From: Oopsacas minuta | Lineage: Eukaryota > Porifera > Hexactinellida > Lyssacinosida > Leucopsacidae | Assembly: GCA_024704765.1 (NCBI GenBank) | Contig: JAKMXF010000046.1 | Coordinates: 1-35,963 of the forward strand | Direction: 5' to 3' | Length of the DNA: 35,963 nucleotides | In this document: one piece after another, positions 23,717 through 33,437 of the stretch | How the letters are laid out: each line of letters begins with the position of its first letter | Numbering within the stretch: position 1 is the first letter of the stretch | Notes under the pieces: model-generated | Told to the model about the DNA's origin: nothing | The model's input: only the letters and a program-made list of their open reading frames with translations | The model's database searches: none | Program-made: the position numbers and the translations under genes

Positions 23717-26436
23717 CTAAATAAGCTCAGGGGTGCGCATAACATTTACAGGGGTAGGACTAGGAGCTCGGGTATCTTCAGGATAGTATTGTTGTTCTGC
23801 AAGGTGTGGTATATCATGTAGAATATTTTTGAAGAAATTCACTGAATAGATTATCTGCAATAGTGTTCCAACGAATATGAACATTGAGACAAGTGCTTGA
23901 AAGAGTCCAATAACAAATACTGCAAACAGTTTAGATTCTACATCTATCAGAGCAGAGAAGATACAGTTGAGACCCGAGGAACCGTCGAAACAAGCTTGAT
24001 AGATAAATTCATGCATCCGAGGCATACAGCCTATTGTATAGGCATTAATAGGATTGCAAACTGTTACAGCTGAGGAAGAGAATTATAGAATAAACTAATG
24101 ACAAGATATTACAAAAATACAGGTTGCTAATAATTTGTGGAATGTCCTGTAAACTACAAATGTATATTAGAAGTGTACACTTGATTTCCATTAATTCCAT
24201 ATTCATGAAGGTCAAGACATTTGGTATCAGAGTCAATAACAGAAATAGGCATTGAGGAAATTAAGTAACATCTGATTCCTGATCCTATTGGATTACAGAT
24301 GAGGGTTTACACGGGATAATAGTACGGTATTTTATGAAGAGCTATCATATTTGGATAACGAATCACGCTAAACCATAGAAAATATGTCAAGATAATTATG
24401 ATGCAAGTTTAAAGATATTGGAGTAGGAAAAACCTATCCATACAGAACACGAAAACACCTTAAGAGACCCTAAAACAGTACTAAGGGTACGGACTGGGTA
24501 GCCTTCCGCTAATACATTAAATTACGTCCCGAAATTCTAATATACTGTCAATGAGCTGGTAATATAATGTCCGTGACGCGAAATGTCTGTGAGACGAAGA
24601 GCAGTTTAACATTTCGTGATTTTTATCCATTCAAGTGGAAATATAATGAACATTCGATTTGGATACCAAAATCTAGAATGTACTAAAACAGGAGTTCCCA
24701 ACTTGTTCTGTATAGACTCCGATTGGATTTCATATGAGAATTGACAAAGGAGAAAAGGATTCCAATTCCCACGGCAACCCTGCAGATAATGGTGAATAAT
24801 ATCAGTATTCATGAGATTACCAAATTTGATGCAGAAATGAAGCTGAAACAAATTTCTAGCAAACAATAAGTTTACTTACATGAAGGACAGCAAGAAGCTG
24901 GTAACTCTAATGCTGAAGATGTAGCATCTTCTATGGTAATAGAATTGTCAGACTTAAGATCATCAAGAGTAGTATAATCTGTGTAACCCCACAAGCCACA
25001 ACAACTGAGTCTAATCTGAAATCCATCCAACACATTCGCGGGATGGTCAATGCTGATAGCGTCCCCTATGTAATCCAAGTAGAGACGTTTCAATAACTCT
25101 ATAGCTCCATTCTCAAAATCATCATATCTAAATCGATCATAGAATTAGAGAGGGAATATATTATAGTGAATCTATAGGAAATCTTCTGATTTAGGTTTTT
25201 AACAGTTGTACAACCTGCTTTAGGTTTAGAAGAATTATATAGATTATTTAAATAATTAATTAGTTAAGAAAATATGTTTAAATATCCATTCGCGTTAACT
25301 TTTGCTCCGAATCGCGTCAATTTCCGTCCCGATAATTTCATTGAGTATATATATATATATGTTGAATCACTGTACGAAATCCAAATAACTCCCGAGATAT
25401 GTGATCAAAACAAGTTAAGATGACGTCATACTCAATTTAGATTGTACTGTTACCTGCATTACTGGAACCATGGATATTCATAGTACATGACAAAGTTTGG
25501 AAAGCGATAAAAAGCCTTTTCAACAAATTGGGGAATTATTTTAGCCAAGTTCGGCCAGTCTGGGAATTGACTTTGGTAAACACTGCACAAATAGACGGTC
25601 TATAAATTCGTAAATTCTTCTACTAATATTTTAGTCAAATTCAGATGCGTACAATTATAAATATCTGAATTGCTGCTGATAGCCAAAGAATGAGATGCTG
25701 TAGCTGTATTTCCGGTAGTGTCGGTGATAACAATAATACAGCTATAGCGATTTGGACATATAACAGTGCAATAATTTATGGTACCGTAAATGGGGCTACT
25801 TTGGTCCAATTATTGAATATTCTTGAATTATCGATATGATTCAGTATTAAACTTTAAAATGATAACGTATAATTTGAATATTTGATTAGAATTTGGTTGG
25901 TCATTTTGAAGTTTATACTGAATCGTTTCGAAATTTCCCACTGCGTATGGTAAACCACACCCAGTGGGCCAGAGTAGCAGTCAAAACTACAACCATGGCC
26001 TCCGGAATCTTAATTAACAGGCAATTCTCCAAGAAGAAATCTAGATAAATAATACTCACCCTCCATAAGCAGTTATAGAGCTAGAGAGATTGAGTCCGGA
26101 TATCACTAATAGCAGTACTGCATACGCTATCATGAAGCCTATACCAATACGCTGGAACCCATCCAGGAGTCCAATGAAGGAGCCGAGTATTCCTAGGATA
26201 GCTACGAGCACTTGAATAACTCCAGCAGTGATCAACAGGTTAGCTCCTGAACTGTAGTCTATCAGGTTTATAGGAGTATTACTGAAGGAGTGGTTGAGAC
26301 TAGCATAGTGATTAGTGGTCATGTGTCCATATGCACCCATGATAGCACTGATTATACCGAAAAAGAAGAGCCATACTGATAGAACTGCTTGTACTAAATT
26401 GGCGACTTTCTGTTTCTTGCTTGATTCAGAGTTCAT
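23717..26436 (-). CDS. tetraspanin, complete, three exons, 325 aa
   Basis: Four-pass membrane protein that organises membrane microdomains and partner proteins. Exons are 26436-26060, 25127-24880 and 24069-23717. Junctions are GGAGG|GTGAGT to TTTAG|ATATGA and TCAT|GTAAGT to CTCAG|CTGTAA, all in frame. The protein has TM1 (about 14-37), a small loop with an NHS sequon, TM2 (66-90), TM3 (98-118), a large loop (about 119-253) and TM4 (254-285). The large loop carries the diagnostic CCG (168-170), PASCC (202-206) and a later GC (222-223) that form family disulfides. The cytoplasmic tail of about 40 residues is Pro-rich (APSPTPVN). It is longer than the usual 230-280 aa because of the large loop and the tail. 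The subfamily cannot be named by eye. The ATG at 26434-26436 is the only good start before TM1. Confidence 0.92.
24070..24879 (-). other. tetraspanin intron 2 (810 bp)
   Basis: GT-AG intron (GTAAGT ... CCTCAG). It has a hAT-like fragment GTTCCCAACTTGTTC near 24692 and no recognisable gene. Short ORFs here look accidental. Confidence 0.9.
25128..26059 (-). other. tetraspanin intron 1 (932 bp)
   Basis: GT-AG intron (GTGAGT ... ATTTAG). It holds an AT dinucleotide run at 25346-25360 and an inverted repeat at about 25838-25926, GATTCAGTATTAAACTTTAA against its near complement. No gene was recognised. Confidence 0.9.
25838..25926. repeat. 89-bp inverted repeat in tetraspanin intron 1
   Basis: The left arm GATTCAGTATTAAACTTTAA plus AATGA pairs with the right arm TCATTTTGAAGTTTATACTG plus AATC, with one or two mismatches and a loop of about 37 nt. 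It may be a tiny MITE; no flanking duplication was identified. Confidence 0.65.
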
Positions 26437-27240
26437 TCTAATCTAAGAGTTGTCAATTGTATGAATTGGGAAATATTACACATATTTTGTAAGGATTTCC
26501 CTTGTATGCTATATTAGAGGAATTATTTCCATAACAAAATTGACTCTTAATCTCTGAAAACAAATTTAGCTATTATGCCCTGACAGGGTTAAGTATAAAT
26601 TAAGTATCAACTCATTTTGAGTTGGCAAAAAACTCAACGTTTGTCTACCAAGTCTTGCAAATTTTGTACGTGTCATATCCCCTGTCTGGAACTCGCATTT
26701 TCCCCTCTACGTTGGACAAAATCACTGTACACCCCAATATATTTTCTCGCTCGCTCGTCTATTGAATTATTGTCCAAATACACCAACAATTTCACTAAAC
26801 AAATTGAATATATGCAGGGGGGATTCTTCGTTAGAATCTGGTTTGCGACGTGACAGTTCATGCTATTTACAATGAATATAATTCCTATGTAAGAAATCTA
26901 AATAAAACATGTAGTATCTGTGAAACCAAAGTAACACAGGGAATTCGTATAGGCTTAATAAGAACTGTTAATTAACACAATGAAATGTACATGTTTTAGC
27001 CATTATTAGACTCACAAGTCACAATCAGTAAGTTTGTCTCAAATAAAAATCCCTGTACACCAGTACAGGACAACCAAAAGGGCAAAATCACTGTATTGTA
27101 CAAGGAAAGGAAGGAATCCCTGACGGTTGACAGGTATGAATTTTCCTTTATGCTACCAGATTCAGGTACTTTGTTACCCATATTAGCCTATTTGTCTGTT
27201 GATAGCAAGTCTCTACAATTATATCAAGATTTCAACTATT
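26437..27240. other. 5' flank of the tetraspanin gene, no gene seen
   Basis: This should contain the tetraspanin promoter and 5' untranslated region on the minus strand. A CTCGCTCGCTCG patch lies at about 26745 and a small hairpin CCTGTACACCAGTACAGG at about 27052-27069. Nothing else was recognised. Confidence 0.4.
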
Positions 27241-27242
27241 AG

Positions 27243-27330
27243 TTTACTTTATATTCATGCATATAAACACCAATAAATGTATATGTATGTATGAAAAGCG
27301 AAATTCGGATTGAGCATACTTGATTATCCT
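27243..27330 (+). repeat. dispersed repeat family A, copy 3 (5' part only)
   Basis: AGTTTACTTTATATTCATGC, CACCAATAAATG and CGGATTGAGCATACTTGAT match the first 80 bp of copy 2, then similarity stops. It faces the reverse-oriented copy at 27455-27598, so the two may be pieces of a rearranged pair. Confidence 0.6.
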
Positions 27331-27454
27331 CGGCGTCCCTAAATGTCAATTATGTTTGGATTAATATGGCCCATAGGAATCGGCTATCAAGAGATGCCCT
27401 GTCACGTAAAATTTTGGTCCCCCTGATTTTAATCAATTAATTAAATTGCAATTG

Positions 27455-27598
27455 TTGTGTCTGTTTGTTCGTTGTCAAGGAAAGGATTTAGGGTATGTTA
27501 TATTTAATTCGAATTCCTCAATGTTGGGATATCGCATAACTATGTATTTATCGTTTCACTAAGAAAGTAAACAGAATTTAATAAAACTTGGCGAAATA
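27455..27598 (-). repeat. dispersed repeat family A, copy 4 (reverse, cut by a MITE)
   Basis: TTGTCAAGGAAAGGATTTA, ATCGCATAACTATGTATTTA and AGAATTTAATAAAACTT match the reverse complement of copies 1 and 2. The match ends exactly at the left end of the element at 27599, so the insertion interrupted it. Confidence 0.7.
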
Positions 27599-28001
27599 GA
27601 GTCAACTCCATTGGGAAAACTCTGCTAATCGAGTGAAAATTGTTAACTCAATCAAGACGAAATTTCTCTTTGATTTAGAAAATTCTAATAAGCTACATGG
27701 ACAAAATTTGGATAAATATAGGCTAAATTTGGGATTAATATGGCCAAAATATTTACTAATGATTGTTATCAACATTGATTCACAGAAGACACTAAACGAT
27801 CAGAAAATTTCATAGTTTGTCTTTGGACGGGTTTACTAAACAATAGAGTAGTTAACTTGCTTTGGGGACTCTTCGACTGAAAAAATAGAATAATGATGCT
27901 CTTTAGTATCATTATTAGAAATCTCCGGTTAATTTGAAACTCCAGTTAATCTGGACAAAAGGGGCTGGAACCGATGTATCCCGATTAAGCGGAGTTGACT
28001 G
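27599..28001. mobile_element. pogo-like element, 403 bp, nested in a family A repeat
   Basis: The left end is GAGTCAACTCC (27599, canonical first base C mutated) and the right end is CGGAGTTGACTG (ending 28001). TA flanks both sides (27597-27598 and 28002-28003). The interior shares AATCGAGTGAAA, AACTCAATCAAGACGA, TAATAAGCTACAT and TTTGGGATTAATATGGCC with the copy at 35148. It has no long ORF, so it is non-autonomous. Confidence 0.82.
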
Positions 28002-28003
28002 TA

Positions 28004-29044
28004 TATTGAACATTCCGATGTTCACACTTTTGAATTTTTAAAGATAAACTGGATTTGTTCGTTCACTGTGCTGTATATTATGTTCGCCTTTCAAAATTGT
28101 AACGTGGGTCAACATAGTGAATTGTTTCTACTATGATAAGAAGAACTACTTCTTTGAACCTAATTATTTCTGTACCATATATGGAGTTGTATTTTGACTA
28201 CACAATAGTACTTTCGTCCAACAAGTGACTATTCACGGGGAGATGAATCAATAGAAAGTGGATTTGAACTAATATACTGCTTCAGATTCATTATCGACCA
28301 TGGGGGTGGAATCAAGCGTTTGAGTATTCCAAATTGAAAATTGTTTGTGTTTCGATCTCTTTTCTAAAGCTTTCCCTATCTGGCTCCGTGTTGATATGCT
28401 GTACTTTTTCAATAGGTTTATATGGAACTAAGAAAGTAGGGAGTATTAACCTTATTGCATTTTATTAATGTTCTATCGTTGATAACTCTTATTAACTTAC
28501 CTAATTTGCCCGACATAAGAGTTGCATAATGAGCCATAGCTATATGTGAGCCATAGCTATATTGTGCATATGTAAATTAGTGATTTTTGAATTTCCTTTC
28601 GTGAGCTTAGTTTTTATTTCAACAACTGTAGTTGATGGATGATTGCTTCGATGACAATGTGTTGGTCAAGCTTCCAGAAATGCTTATGGCACAATTTACA
28701 ATAATTCTTGGTATTGTGATTCATTGTGTCTCTATTTGGCCAACAGTTATTATTGAGTGTCTTCTTGATTTTTATTTCATTTATGTTACGGGAGATGTTG
28801 GCTAACATCATCTTCTGTAACATTATATGAGGAGAGGGGTTGGTTAACCGAATAAAGGGGATTGTTAAACTTGTTTGAATGCTATATGAGAGCAACCGGC
28901 TAACCTCTGTTATTTAGCAATATGTTTGTTGACTAAAAATGAGAATATCTATTATTTATTCATTATGATTATATCTGATAAAAGACGATAAACTGCTAAT
29001 AGAAATAGTATCAGTCAACCTCCCAGCTTCGTTGGCTACATATA
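28004..29044. other. non-coding stretch with one short tandem duplication
   Basis: A 17-bp unit TGAGCCATAGCTATATG is duplicated in tandem at 28530-28563. A 93-codon minus-strand ORF at 28614-28895 contains a CKLCHKH string, but its spacing does not fit a standard zinc finger. No gene was accepted. Confidence 0.45.
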
Positions 29045-29321
29045 CAGTAGAACTTCATTAATCTGAACAGGCCCTAAAGCTTATACAACCTTTGGAAAAT
29101 GTATTAAAATATTCAAAAAGACCTAATTGTATCCAATTGCATACGGAGATCAGACAAATACGTACATAATAAACTATATTAGTTACACATGTTACCAGGC
29201 TTTTCAACGTTTGTACAACAATTGAATTTACTTCCTATAGTATTATTTCAATGCATTTCACTAATCCGAAAGAATTATTTGTAATTGGAATAGCGCTGTT
29301 CGAATTAGCGAGGGTATACTG
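29045..29321. mobile_element. pogo-like MITE, 277 bp (second copy of the 10375 family)
   Basis: The left end is CAGTAGAACTTCATTAATCT and the right end GCGAGGGTATACTG, with TA on both sides (29043-29044 and 29322-29323). The internal order matches 10375-10649 (ACAACCTTTGGAAAATGT, AATTGTATCCAATTG, TTTCAATGCATTTC, CTAATCCGAA). It lies about 260 bp upstream of the coiled-coil gene, so it could sit in its promoter region. Confidence 0.87.
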
Positions 29322-29580
29322 TATATATTATAAAAACCTCATTAATGTGTATATGCTTGTACGTTAGTATGTTTCTTTGTCCAGTTTGTATCATAGTAAT
29401 GTGGGAATACAACTTGTTATAATTTTGGAATAAATATAAATATATATATCTTTCTGTCAACGATCTGTCATGTCATTTCCTTCCCTCCTGCTGACAACTG
29501 ACATGAATGCTTATACTGTAAATTATGTAATGACGATCTATTGTAATACAATAGAGCCATAATATTAGTAAAAGCATAAG

Positions 29581-30525
29581 ATGAGTAATAAAATCAGAGA
29601 AATTTTATGTGTAGATATGACTGATAGGAGAGACAGGGATAAACAGGAGTTGTGTGATAATATACACTGGACATGGGACACTATAGGGAGAGAGAAGTCA
29701 GTACGGATGAGTATTCAGATGCAGCTAGCACATTTTGATAGGAAGCTAGTGGGGGTGGAGAAGGAGATAGACAAACTTAATCTAGATTTAATGGAGTTGG
29801 AGAAGAGAGCTAAATCCCAAGAGAGAGAAGGGAGAGAGGCAAGAGAGGAGAGTAAGATAATGAGATTAGAAGCAGAGGGTTGGGAAAGGAGAGGTGATTC
29901 TGCTATAAGAAAGTTATTAGAACTAGAATATGAACAAGATAGAAAGATTAATCAGATTGAAAGTGAATTGAAACAGGAAGTAGCGAGAAGATTAGATTGC
30001 TATACGAATCTGGATACCAAGATACATTCAATCGCTGATGAAGCAGAAAAGAAGAGAATAAATCTGGAAGAAGCTTGTAAGATTGACAAAAGGGAATCTG
30101 ACAAGATATTGAGGAAAGAAATATCCAACTTAAAAGAAGAGAACGACAAGTTGAAGAGAGAGTTAGAAAATCAAATAGAAGAGAGTAAACTAAACATGAA
30201 GTTTCTAGTGGAAATGAGCAGGGAAGAAATGGAATCTCTAGAGTTAAGGTTACGTGACTCTATAAGGGATATGAATGATGAAAATATAACCAACAAAGAT
30301 AGAATTATAAGAATAGAGAGATCAATCTTAAAGAAGCGAGATGAAGAATCGTTAGAATCATTGAAGAGAGAATTGGATAAAGTTAAATCTGAACAGAGAG
30401 CTGGTCTAGCTGCTATACAGTCTTGTATGAAACTTATTTACGAAGTTATCAATAAGAAAATCGACCTACACGACACGAATCTAATCTACCACATTAATAA
30501 GATGTACCATCTTAATTCTAAGTAA
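29581..30525 (+). CDS. single-exon coiled-coil protein, 314 aa, possibly FAM81-like
   Basis: An ATG at 29581 with an in-frame TAA four codons upstream opens a 314-codon frame. The product is strongly charged and helical almost throughout (about residues 40-285), with no signal peptide or membrane segment. The C-terminal segment SEQRAGLAAIQSCMKLIYEV followed by INKKIDLHDTNL resembles the end of FAM81 proteins (VNAGFTAIYESI...). The N-terminal part also fits loosely. That assignment is by eye, and coiled coils give misleading similarity. The role is unknown; FAM81 proteins are poorly characterised. An AATAAA follows 54 nt after the stop. Alternatives are any cytoskeletal, ciliary or SMC-like coiled coil. 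Confidence 0.8.
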   Translation: MSNKIREILCVDMTDRRDRDKQELCDNIHWTWDTIGREKSVRMSIQMQLAHFDRKLVGVEKEIDKLNLDLMELEKRAKSQEREGREAREESKIMRLEAEGWERRGDSAIRKLLELEYEQDRKINQIESELKQEVARRLDCYTNLDTKIHSIADEAEKKRINLEEACKIDKRESDKILRKEISNLKEENDKLKRELENQIEESKLNMKFLVEMSREEMESLELRLRDSIRDMNDENITNKDRIIRIERSILKKRDEESLESLKRELDKVKSEQRAGLAAIQSCMKLIYEVINKKIDLHDTNLIYHINKMYHLNSK

Positions 30526-30578
30526 GACATATCTCTCATACTTTATAAATAATATCTAGAATTGAATATAAGCCCATA

Positions 30579-30584
30579 AATAAA
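30579..30584 (+). terminator. probable polyadenylation signal of the coiled-coil gene
   Basis: AATAAA 54 nt downstream of the TAA stop at 30523-30525, on the same strand. Confidence 0.55.
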
Positions 30585-30699
30585 TTCGATTCTACACTTT
30601 AAAATATTTTTCTCAATCAATAAGTTGTCCATGCCTGAATTAGAACGAATACGGTATATACTTATAGCAGATAATCTATAATTCTATATTATTAGATCT

Positions 30700-30925
30700 C
30701 ATTTGTTGTTCGTTTGTTTGTTAATTGTCCGTTGTCAAGGAAAGGATTTACGGTATGCAATTATGAAATTATCGCATAACTATGTATTTATCGTGTTTAT
30801 TAAGGAAGTAAATAGAATTTAATAAAACTTCACTAAATATATCGAACATGCTGAATCCTATTGTCATACTTTGGGATTAATCATACATAAATTTATTGTT
30901 GTTTTTATGAATATAAAGTAAAATA
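30700..30925 (-). repeat. dispersed repeat family A, copy 5 (longest with copy 2)
   Basis: The reverse complement aligns end to end with 9427-9655: TTTATATTCATAAAAACAAC, GATTCAGCATGTTCGATATA, TTTATTAAATTCTATTTAC and AAATCCTTTCCTTGACAA in the same order. No ORF. Confidence 0.75.
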
Positions 30926-30949
30926 AATTATCCAAATCGCAAAATAACG

Positions 30950-31095
30950 TTTTCGGAACGCACTCAAGCTCCACCAGCCTGGCCTAAAAAATGGAGCCGC
31001 GCTCGCACCTCCGCTCCTTTCACAGAGAAGGAGCACACTCCCGCTCTCCCTCCTGAAAAAATGGAGCGACGCTCCATTTTAGCGTCCCTGATTCA
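30950..31095. repeat. GC-rich block with a strong hairpin
   Basis: Two AAAAAATGGAGC motifs are followed by GCGCTC or GACGCTC. The second forms a perfect palindrome AAAATGGAGCG-A-CGCTCCATTTT at 31058-31080, then AGCGTCCCTG. The CAGGGACGCT end (reverse strand) resembles a transposon terminus, but no partner end was found. Confidence 0.5.
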
Positions 31096-31405
31096 TAAGT
31101 AGATATATGCAAAAAGAGGTGTCTGGACATAATTTAGAGTTTGGTGGGAAAGCAAACCTCGACATGTCATGTTGTATCAGTGACATTTGACAGATTTGTT
31201 GAAAAAGTAATAGGATCGATTAAATGTATTTCAAAAATAAAACTAAGCCGGAACAGTTTTAGCGGACCAAATTCGTGAGAGCCCATTTCACTAATGGAAA
31301 TATATTGATAACGTACATGCATATGATTAGCTTAATAATAATGACAAGTTATAGTTTAAAGATATACAATCATAAATTAACATATGAATAATACATGATG
31401 ATAGG

Positions 31406-32540
31406 TCATTTGGATCTTAACAAGACTTCTAAAGACTCATAATTAGACCGAAATCTAACACGACGGATAAATCGAGCATAGAAGAGTTGATAGCCTTTCA
31501 GTAGAATTGACATGATGAGAGGAATAATAATAACTAATACAGATAGAATGTAGAACAGATTATTAACCTTTGCGATGTAGTAAATCGTTTGGAAGAGGAT
31601 CATCTGTTGCCTTGAAGTAGTTAAAATTGATTCATAACTTAAGTTGTATATAAGTGGAAAATAACATTTCACGAAATAAAGGATTGAAGATATCCAGAAT
31701 AGCAATTCTTCAACTACACATGCTAAAGCCAGCAACCAAATGAAGAGATTAAGATACCGGAGGTTATTCTGAATCTTCTGAATTGCATTAATTCAATATT
31801 ATTGCTTCCATACTGTAAGAGCCGTTGAGTAGAGTACTGTTGTAATGCCAAACGTAATATATTTCTATGTACATTGAATCGATAAATGTAAAAAACCCTA
31901 TTACAAATCCAAAGGGCATACTAACTATTCTTGTATAGGATATTGCAGTTAAAATCATTAATATGATTATGATAATTAAACTGTTACCAATCCACATAAG
32001 GAAACTTCTCCTTTCTCTTTCCCATGCATCAGGGAATTTCATCTGGTAAGAAATCAATTCCATGAAACTAATTCCTATACCAATGCTCAATAGAACCAAT
32101 CCAGACGGAAATGCATATCGGATCTGTGTAAAAAGGTAATTTTCGAAATTGGACAATTGGATATATTTGGTTTTGTTGATCGCGTCACACAAGTCGATAT
32201 TCTCAATCAAGTTATGATTGAATTTAAGAGTTAGATAACTTTCAGGCACAAACTTACACGACTAAACAATTACAGCAGCTATGGTCTCCAGTATGCTTAA
32301 TATTATCAAGAGAACACATTTTACTTTATCACAGAGTAGCTTAGGCAAGAGAATCAAATATCTATAATTATATATATCATCGTTTTTACTACTTTTCAAA
32401 GATATTTTCGTGATTCCATAATTTGCTTTAGATTTCCTAAATCTTATAGTAAGATACAAAAGCCAAAACGAACTCAATGCTAATGTCAACAACAACAGAC
32501 TTGAATAAAAGAGAGAGTACATTAGTACGTAAATAGACAT
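31406..32540 (-). CDS. unidentified multi-pass membrane protein, interrupted reading frame
   Basis: Three consecutive hydrophobic frames run on the minus strand. Part A (32540-32262) starts with ATG and has two membrane helices. A single TAG (32262-32264) separates it from part B (to 31788), which is in the same frame and has three helices. Part C (about 31795-31406) follows in the next frame with two long helices and a basic end (RFIRRVRFRSNYE). Together they give about 360 residues and about seven membrane helices. A 63-bp in-frame GT-AG intron (GTAAAA ... TTTAG, just before 32261) could remove the TAG but would delete helix 2. No clean intron was found between B and C. I recognise no family motif. 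Either a spliced, divergent seven-helix protein or a recent pseudogene. Confidence 0.45.
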
Positions 32541-33437
32541 CTTTCAAAATAATAATCGTGAAGAAACAAATTTGCCAATCTGATCCATGAGATGTATTTA
32601 TATAAACAGAATTGTAAGGATAACCAAGTATAAGGTAATTTATCCTTTATAAAGAGAATATTACGGCTAAAATAGTGCGGAATAAATTTCCAAATATAGA
32701 CATATATTATGAATGTTACAACTCAGCAATATTGTAAAAAGCCAAGAATCAATTTTTGGATGATATTATATCAGCTGTTAATTGTTTCATTGGAACGTAT
32801 TGATTTCCTTTCTGAAAAGCGAAAAAGTTACAGCAAATCAAATGTGTTCTCCATAACGTATCAGTATGTCATTTTAACCGAATACGGTAGGAAAAATGTG
32901 TGATTTTATGACGTCAAAAAGGTGAAAATTCTCGGTTATAGTGCTCCTTTTATATCGAGCGTAAAGCTTCAGCCGTGATCGATCATATTAGAGTAATTTT
33001 GGATATTGCTGTGTCATGAGGCAGTCATTTTACGCCTTTTGAAACCACAATAGCAAAGAGAGGCTCAGCCACTCCTGCCATGCCGGGCTCATTTCAGAGT
33101 AAGTGTGCTTTGCTCTCTCAGTTTTGTAGAAATTACTTCTCAAATGAAAATAAAAAAGTAACTCCTACTTAGAGCTAATTTATTCGAAAAATCCTTGTTG
33201 GCAAAAATTCGAAAAAGTTACATTGAAATTTACACATTTTGCAATTTAGAAAAAATTAATAGCAATTTAAATTCAAACAAATACAGACAGTATTCTTATG
33301 TCAAAAAATCAAACTTGAAATTGAAAGACAAGCGTAAGGATACCTAAGGAGTAGGTACTGCTACGTTTAGTAGACAATGAAGTGTTTACAGTAGAATCTC
33401 TGAGATCAGGACAGATTCCGCTGTACTATGGTACTGA
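32541..33437. other. non-coding stretch with a family B repeat
   Basis: Contains the 5' flank of the membrane-protein ORFs and repeat family B copy 2 (32870-32970). At 33381 the sequence TACAGTAGAATCTCTGAGAT looks like an isolated pogo-like end, with no partner found. A 64-codon plus-strand ORF at 32709 looks accidental. Confidence 0.4.
32870..32970 (+). repeat. dispersed repeat family B, copy 2
   Basis: Shares the ordered motifs TTAACCGAATACGGTAGGAA, TTTATGACGTCAAAAA, GGTTATA, TCCTTTT and CGAGCGTAAA with 5197-5335 in the AP-2 alpha intron. Confidence 0.5.

Noticed and set aside
25600-25809. 69-codon ORF in tetraspanin intron 1
   Set aside because: Exon 1 splices cleanly in frame to the exon at 25127 without it, and it lacks tetraspanin features.
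28614-28895. Possible zinc-finger ORF (CKLCHKH)
   Set aside because: The Cys/His spacing after the second Cys does not fit C2H2 or other common fingers, and no other support was found.
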